A stretch of 27,481 nt of DNA from Eubacterium sp. OM08-24 (GTDB lineage: Bacteria; Bacillota; Clostridia; Oscillospirales; Acutalibacteraceae): assembly GCF_003438075.1 (NCBI RefSeq), contig NZ_QSTA01000006.1, positions 1 to 27,481 of the forward strand. The letters run 5' to 3'. Position numbers and translations under genes: made by a program. The notes under the pieces were generated by a model. That model searched no databases and had not been told where the DNA came from. It saw only the letters and a program-made list of their open reading frames with translations. Numbering within the stretch: position 1 is the first letter of the stretch; each line of letters starts with the position of its first letter. Shown here piece after piece: positions 23,224-27,481 of this stretch.

Positions 23224-23895
23224 TTACGAACAAATGTCCTTAATAATATTACCGTCCTTTATTTCTATAATATGGTGGCATTGATTGGCTATTTCTAAAT
23301 TGTGTGTTACTATAACTATTGTAATTCCATTACTATTTAATTCAAAGAGCATTTTCACTATTTCTTCCGATGTTTTACTATCTAAAGAACCTGTAGGTTC
23401 GTCGGCAAATATGTATTCTGGGTTTGTAACCAAAGCACGCGATATAGCTACCCTCTGTTTTTGACCACCGGAAAGCTGTGATACTTTTTTAGCTTTCAGG
23501 GACGCAATTCCTGTTTTTTTTAAAGCTCTCATTACTGAACTTTTTTTATCCTTTATTTTCTTATTAAAATATAAGGGTGTCATTACATTTTCAAAAACAG
23601 TAAAATCATCAATCAATGCAAAATCCTGCAATACTATTCCAATCTTAGAACTTCTAAGCTTTGATTTTTTACTTTCGCTAAGTTTATTGATATCAATATT
23701 ATCAAGATAATATTCTCCGTCAAAATTATCAATGCATGACATAATATGTAATAATGTGGATTTACCCGCACCGCTTTCTCCTATAATTGCAACCGTTTCT
23801 CTATCGTCAATTTTTAGGTTTATGTTGTTTAACGCATGAACCATATTTTTTTTCCCTTTTAAATATATCTTGTTCAAATTTTTAATTTCAATCAT
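23224..23895 (-). CDS. ABC transporter ATPase, LolD/MacB type
   Basis: The 223-aa ATPase has Walker A GESGAGKST (39-47), Q-loop VLQDFALID (88-96), signature LSGGQKQR (141-148), Walker B YIFADEPTGSLD (161-172) and the His switch VTHN (His198). The EPTGSLD form and length are typical of the LolD/MacB/FtsE group, which powers FtsX-like permeases rather than sugar importers. GGAGGC lies before the ATG. It follows the two permease genes and ends at the terminator, so these three form one exporter or peptide-sensing complex. It probably works with the permeases at 23908-26077 and could also serve the MacB-like protein at 13482-14618. Confidence 0.93.
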   Translation of the reverse strand: MIEIKNLNKIYLKGKKNMVHALNNINLKIDDRETVAIIGESGAGKSTLLHIMSCIDNFDGEYYLDNIDINKLSESKKSKLRSSKIGIVLQDFALIDDFTVFENVMTPLYFNKKIKDKKSSVMRALKKTGIASLKAKKVSQLSGGQKQRVAISRALVTNPEYIFADEPTGSLDSKTSEEIVKMLFELNSNGITIVIVTHNLEIANQCHHIIEIKDGNIIKDICS

Positions 23896-23907
23896 AGTTG
23901 CCTCCGA

Positions 23908-25020
23908 TTATCTTTTATATTTAAAAACTTCTATAGGTGGGTTTTTCTTTAATATTCTATAAGGAATTAACGATAATGATAACAGTATCATAATTATAGC
24001 TATTATAGCAATATAATTAAGCCAACACATACTTTTTTGCATAACAAAAATAAATATTACAAAGAATACAACCAATGTCAGAACAATATAGATAACAGTA
24101 TATAATAAACTTATCAAAAAACATTTTTTGGTTGAAGCACCGCATAGATATAAAATGGAATAAAAATAAAGATTCTTATAAGTAGAAATAGCAATGCAAC
24201 CTATCATTCCAAACAATGAAACTAAAGATAAAGTTAAAAAAATCGGACCTAATGCTCTAACCCTTGCATAAGCATCTTCTTTTCCGCTTTCTAATACATC
24301 GGAAAAAGTTCGAACATAATAATAATTACTAAACAGTTTATAAGATTCATTTAAATCGCTTGAATTTTTTAAAATGATAGCTTCAGTCATTCCGGTACTA
24401 ACGAATTCATTTGGTAAATAATTATATAATGTTAATAACGGAATTTCAAATGATTCATCTGCTTTGCCTAACATATCTTTTGTATTCAATTCTGTACCAC
24501 CGTTATTAAAAGTACAGTAGTAGGAGGTTTTTAATATACCAACAATCTTGCCGGTAAGACCATTTTTTGAATCAATATCAATTATGTCACCAATATTAAA
24601 ATATTTATTTAAGGAATAGGGTATCACTACAGGAATATCTTTTAAATCATCCGTACACTCGTTTAACCATGTTCCCTCTGATAATTCGGGAATATAATCA
24701 TTTACAAATTCATTGCTATATCCATAAAGAGTATATTCTCCTAAGTAAGCTACCCCACCCAATTCACAATAATCTATTGAATTTTCAGGTAATTTATTTA
24801 ATAATCTTTCTGGAACAGAATTACCGCCATTATCAACTATTATTCCGTTTATATCTGAAAGTCCACTGCTAACATACTCATCAACTGTAACGAAGTAACT
24901 ATTTGCAGTAACTAAAATATCGCTTAATAATAACGTGGAAGCAACTAATTGTATTATTATAATTATGCTCATTAACAGATTCTTACAGAAAAGATGGTAT
25001 GAAAATTTAATTAACTTCAT
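23908..25020 (-). CDS. FtsX/MacB-like ABC permease, second of pair
   Basis: The 370-aa protein has one N-terminal membrane helix (about 17-37), a 220-residue extracytoplasmic domain (SDINGIIVDNGGNSVPERLL, FNIGDIIDIDSKNGLTGKIVGIL quoted in part: GDIIDID, GLTGKIVGIL) and three C-terminal helices (about 257-279, 303-327, 335-354). It ends PIEVFKYKR, the cytoplasmic tail common in this family. Four helices around a large outer domain define MacB/LolC-like permeases. It pairs with the similar gene just upstream (8-bp gap) and the ATPase downstream. GGGTGAC precedes its ATG. Transport of a peptide or lipoprotein is the likely role; substrate unknown. Confidence 0.8.
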   Translation of the reverse strand: MKLIKFSYHLFCKNLLMSIIIIIQLVASTLLLSDILVTANSYFVTVDEYVSSGLSDINGIIVDNGGNSVPERLLNKLPENSIDYCELGGVAYLGEYTLYGYSNEFVNDYIPELSEGTWLNECTDDLKDIPVVIPYSLNKYFNIGDIIDIDSKNGLTGKIVGILKTSYYCTFNNGGTELNTKDMLGKADESFEIPLLTLYNYLPNEFVSTGMTEAIILKNSSDLNESYKLFSNYYYVRTFSDVLESGKEDAYARVRALGPIFLTLSLVSLFGMIGCIAISTYKNLYFYSILYLCGASTKKCFLISLLYTVIYIVLTLVVFFVIFIFVMQKSMCWLNYIAIIAIIMILLSLSLIPYRILKKNPPIEVFKYKR

Positions 25021-25027
25021 TATTTTG

Positions 25028-26077
25028 TCACCCCAATCTTTTTTCGGAAATAGATATATTTTTTACATATTTTGAAATTACAGGAGCACTAGTAATAATA
25101 ATAACTATAAAGTACACTATAATCATACTAATGTAATCATATATTCCTAAGCTGTATGTAAAATCCTCATATTGTACATATTCAATTATGCTTGGCAAGA
25201 CACATCTTGAAAAAATACATCCACATACAAATGATATTAAAGCAATAATGAAAATTACATTAGCTAAGAGAAAAATGCAAGTTGTTTTTGTCGCACCGTT
25301 CAATCTATAAATATAAATAATTTTGTTATTCTTTTCTAATATATATAAATAGACAAATGCTACATTTATCATTGATAACAAAAATATTCCTATATATATA
25401 ATAGTAGTAGAATCATTCCATAAGCTGTCAATATTTTTTATCCTTTCCGGATAGATTATTTCTGCATTTTCAAAGCATTCCGTCAATTGAGAAATAATTT
25501 TATTATTTTCATCGTCATCAGGATATTTATCTAAAACAATTGATACAGATTCACTATTATGCTTCACATCATTTATAGACGATATAGGCAATATATTATA
25601 ACCGCCAACTGAATATGTACCAATTACAGTATATTTATCATTGCATATTGATATTTTATCCTCTTCTATCACACCTTCATCACCTGATATTATTACATGT
25701 TTGTTTGTCACAAATTCGTCTTGGTTGAAATATCTACCATGCTTAATGTGATTGGGGTAGTAAAGATAGTCAAACATTATTCTTGTATCATCAATATTAG
25801 CTTTTATGGAGACGGCATTTAATTCTAAATCACACTTATTATTAAAATGCTCTATCTCTTTTAGCATCGTATTATCATCGATGAATGCACCATTAAACGA
25901 TACAGTATAGGTCTTAGAACTATCATATTTTTTATTTGCATTTGTATAGCTTGCAAAATACGAAAACACAAAAAGAGATGCAAATATTGATATTATCTGT
26001 ATTAAGCAAAGAAATCCAACCAATAACTTATTATTTTTAAAAAAATGCCAAAAGATTTTAATTGATAAATTTAACAT
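25028..26077 (-). CDS. FtsX/MacB-like ABC permease, first of pair
   Basis: I choose the ATG at 26077 (MLNLSIKIFWHFF) because GAGGGTGA lies 6 nt upstream; the product has 349 aa. Topology matches the next gene: a helix at about 19-40, an outer domain with TVSFNGAFIDDNT, HGRYFNQDEF and KYTVIGTYSVGGYNILP, and three helices (about 222-241, 262-283, 311-333). RLNGATKTTCIF before the last helices resembles the coupling region (GA.....) that contacts the ATPase. With two such half-permeases and one ATPase the complex would be a heterodimer. It is downstream of agrD and the agrB fragment, with a 78-bp gap. Confidence 0.78.
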   Translation of the reverse strand: MLNLSIKIFWHFFKNNKLLVGFLCLIQIISIFASLFVFSYFASYTNANKKYDSSKTYTVSFNGAFIDDNTMLKEIEHFNNKCDLELNAVSIKANIDDTRIMFDYLYYPNHIKHGRYFNQDEFVTNKHVIISGDEGVIEEDKISICNDKYTVIGTYSVGGYNILPISSINDVKHNSESVSIVLDKYPDDDENNKIISQLTECFENAEIIYPERIKNIDSLWNDSTTIIYIGIFLLSMINVAFVYLYILEKNNKIIYIYRLNGATKTTCIFLLANVIFIIALISFVCGCIFSRCVLPSIIEYVQYEDFTYSLGIYDYISMIIVYFIVIIITSAPVISKYVKNISISEKRLG

Positions 26078-26155
26078 TAGCTTCACCCTCAACTTGAATA
26101 TCTACTTATGATTGAGTTCCCACAACATTGTATATTAATGTATTGCTGTTATTGC

Positions 26156-26464
26156 TCAATGTGAAAATGTGTTTAGTGCTACCAACAGTAGTATTATGCT
26201 TGAAATAACAGAAAACAAATAGCATCTTGATGGAGTTCTAGCATGGTAACCACCTGCAAACTTACGAATAGCAATAAAAGAAAAATTAAACACTAAACTT
26301 TCGACTAATAAATTGAAGAACAATCCTAAAACAATAATTGTTGCAATATGTAATGCTGATGCTAAAATAATATATACAGCATATTCATATAAATCAAAAT
26401 TATCTTTTTGTCCTTCATCTTTGCATAAAAAGCAAGCAAATTTATCAGAAATTAACTTTATCAT
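26156..26464 (-). pseudogene. agrB: AgrB-like peptide-processing membrane protease, truncated
   Basis: The 102-aa product contains the AgrB hallmark RKFAGGYHARTPSRCY with His74 and Cys81, spaced 7 residues apart as in the catalytic pair of AgrB. Two hydrophobic segments precede and one follows. It stops at LLLVALNTFSH, where AgrB proteins usually continue for about 90 more residues and several helices. The 63 bp before the next gene's ribosome-binding region do not encode the missing part. So either a deletion removed the C-terminus or this is a reduced form that kept the active site. Its ATG overlaps the agrD stop (ATGA). AgrB cuts and cyclises AgrD; activity here is doubtful. Confidence 0.8.
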
Positions 26465-26616
26465 TTGAACTTCTTAAATTTCTCTAAATCCTTCGGTACT
26501 TTCGGCTGATAAATTACATAACATCCTGAAGAATTTGCATTCGATTTTAACGCAACAAACAACACTTTTTTGATTCCGTTTTTCATCTTGTTTGATAACA
26601 TTTTTTCGTTTTTCAT
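26461..26616 (-). CDS. agrD: AgrD-like cyclic autoinducing peptide precursor
   Basis: The 51-aa frame from the ATG at 26616 (AGAGG upstream) has an amphipathic basic leader (MLSNKMKNGIKKVLFVAL), a core SNANSSGCYVIYQPKVP with a single Cys32, and a charged tail (KDLEKFKKFK). This is the layout of AgrD: helix leader, Cys-containing core that becomes a thiolactone ring, and recognition tail. The ring should join Cys32 to a residue a few positions on, though the boundary cannot be set. YQPK-x-P followed by a Lys-rich tail matches ruminococcal/clostridial AgrD peptides as I recall them. It overlaps agrB and heads the operon with the FtsX-like exporter. Confidence 0.82.
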   Translation of the reverse strand: MKNEKMLSNKMKNGIKKVLFVALKSNANSSGCYVIYQPKVPKDLEKFKKFK

Positions 26617-26632
26617 TGTAATTAACCTCTTT

Positions 26633-26678
26633 ATTATAAATTTATCAAAAAAATGCTTGTAAATGTTGAATTTTACAA
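26633..26678 (-). promoter_or_regulatory. agrD promoter with overlapping palindromic operator
   Basis: On the minus strand TTACAA (26662-26657) and TATAAT (26638-26633) are separated by 18 bp, with the agrD ATG 17 bp further. The -35 lies inside a perfect palindrome, TTGTAAA-N8-TTTACAA (26657-26678). A dimeric regulator bound there would act at the promoter; the nearby response regulator is the obvious candidate. Confidence 0.6.
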
Positions 26679-26844
26679 AAATGGTAATAAATTCGACAAA
26701 AAATGCACTTTTAATCTATTATAGCCCTTCATCTTACAACTATATAAAGACTTTAAATATTACAATCATATAAGAATATTATCTTTTTTTAAAATTTATT
26801 AACAATATTGCCGATGATTGATAACATTTTATTGGTTGATATTA

Positions 26845-27064
26845 ATGTATGTAGACTACAAAAATAGGAATTTGTATAGCACAACATAGAAAAGAAATAA
26901 AAATGAAGAAAAATGCTTTAGCCAAAAAAACATGTCTTTCAAATTACCACATATCAAATATTGAAAACGGTTACTCTGTACTAGGTATTGAAAAATTTGC
27001 TAAAATCTACAATGCATTAAATATCACACCTGACTATCTCTTATTAAGTAGTTTAAAAAAGTAA
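26845..27064 (+). pseudogene. Cro/CI-type (XRE) helix-turn-helix regulator, frameshifted
   Basis: From IGICIAQHRKEIKMKKNAL through KKTCLSNYHISNIENGYSV to YNALNITPDYLLLSS the text matches a compact XRE DNA-binding domain: LSNYHISNIENG is the recognition helix and PDYLL the usual end. This frame is open back to 26859 but has no start. The likely start, ATG at 26845 (MYVDYK), is in another frame. Removing one A from the A run at 26860-26864 joins the two into a protein of about 72 aa. A shorter product from the ATG at 26903 would lack helix 1. So the gene is probably inactive. It sits between agrD and the response regulator and may once have regulated the locus. Confidence 0.6.
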
Positions 27065-27170
27065 TAACATTCCTAAAAATATTGTTGACAAACAAATTTT
27101 TGCAATAATAAATCATTGAGCCTGATATCAAAAATAATATATAGAATTTAACTGAACAGGAATAAAACGG

Positions 27171-27199
27171 ATGACAAATTCTTTTTTTTGAGTTATAAT
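27171..27199 (+). promoter_or_regulatory. Sigma-A-type promoter of the response regulator gene
   Basis: ATGACA (27171-27176) and TATAAT (27194-27199) are spaced exactly 17 bp. The ATG of the response regulator follows 23 bp later, with AAGGAGG at 27207-27213. This is the clearest promoter in the window. Confidence 0.8.
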
Positions 27200-27222
27200 C
27201 CTAATTAAGGAGGTATAGCTCT

Positions 27223-27481
27223 ATGAATGTACTGATATGTGATGATGATTTGAAAATCGTTCAGCAAATCAAAAATTTTCTCCTTAAATTATCAAAACAG
27301 TCAACCTATAATTTTGATGTTACCTGCTTTTCAAATGGGGATTCTATATTGGATAAACAAATTAAAGCTGATCTTGCTTTTATTGATATTGAAATGCCCG
27401 GTGTTAATGGACTTTCTGTTACAAAACATCTTCAGACACTAAATCCGAATATTATTGTCTTTATAGTTACATCTTTTCAAG
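27223..27481 (+). CDS. Response regulator, receiver domain (AgrA/LytTR type likely), partial
   Basis: The first 86 residues are present. MNVLICDDDLKIVQQIKNFL gives the acidic pocket (CDDD), AFIDIEMPGVNG carries the phosphoacceptor Asp (in FIDIEMPG) and IVTSFQ the conserved Thr/Ser switch. The receiver ends at the window edge, so the output domain is not visible. The text IEMPGVNG and the position beside agrD/agrB favour the AgrA/LytTR subfamily, which activates agr promoters when a sensor kinase detects the cyclic peptide. AAGGAGG is 9 nt before the ATG. The sensor kinase should lie to the right, outside this window. Confidence 0.85.
   Translation, partial: MNVLICDDDLKIVQQIKNFLLKLSKQSTYNFDVTCFSNGDSILDKQIKADLAFIDIEMPGVNGLSVTKHLQTLNPNIIVFIVTSFQ

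Overview
The window is AT-rich, low-GC Bacillota DNA, most likely from a gut clostridium of the Ruminococcus/Oscillospiraceae type. The gene families point that way: an Agr-type peptide system with a ruminococcal-looking AgrD, a Tn4451/Tn1549-like serine recombinase module with DUF3789, and lipoprotein sugar-type binding proteins. No rRNA, tRNA or CRISPR array was seen. Almost everything is accessory: mobile-element genes, a defence-like locus, surface polysaccharide genes and a peptide-signalling/transport locus, with several decayed genes at the edges.

Region 1 (1-3808, minus strand). The left edge holds a terminal inverted repeat resembling IS3/IS150-type ends. It appears to truncate a gene that also has an internal TGA. 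Two decayed small genes follow, then an intact two-gene operon: a 614-aa TIR plus SLOG protein and a 233-aa ThsB-like TIR protein. This looks like a Thoeris-type NAD-signalling defence pair in which the SLOG sensor is joined to a TIR effector.

Region 2 (3868-8657) is the most striking part. Two perfect 53-bp inverted repeats (3868-3920 and 7265-7317) face each other across 3.3 kb. Each repeat carries a ribosome-binding site and ends exactly at the start codon of an inward-reading gene. One gene is a TIR/deoxyribosyltransferase-like protein with a helical-repeat tail (plus strand). The other begins a two-gene polysaccharide operon, pyruvyl transferase then glycosyltransferase (minus strand). 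The two units converge and overlap by 4 bp at their stops. A tyrosine recombinase gene lies 0.4 kb outside the right repeat. I infer an invertible segment that swaps which cargo sits behind each outside promoter, coupling a defence-like effector to a surface-glycan switch.

Region 3 (8699-12755, minus strand) is a transposon-like module: a BRO/antirepressor protein, a large serine recombinase, a TnpW-like small protein, a DUF3789 protein, a comparatively GC-rich non-coding block and a sigma-70-like factor. The ribosome-binding site of the sigma gene lies in a hairpin overlapped by a tiny open reading frame. A related copy of that leader and its terminator recurs at 23094-23212.

Region 4 (12771-27481) reads leftward apart from its right end. 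It starts with agrD, a truncated agrB, two FtsX/MacB-like permeases and their ATPase. After a terminator come four paralogous lipoprotein substrate-binding proteins, with one intact and one truncated C39 peptidase gene between them. Then follow two sugar-type ABC permeases, a small membrane-anchored protein, a MacB-like permease and a membrane protein broken by an in-frame TAG. On the plus strand at the right edge are a frameshifted Cro/CI-type regulator and the start of a response regulator that could be the AgrA partner. The locus looks like a quorum-regulated peptide/solute transport cluster shaped by tandem duplication and recombination among its binding-protein genes.
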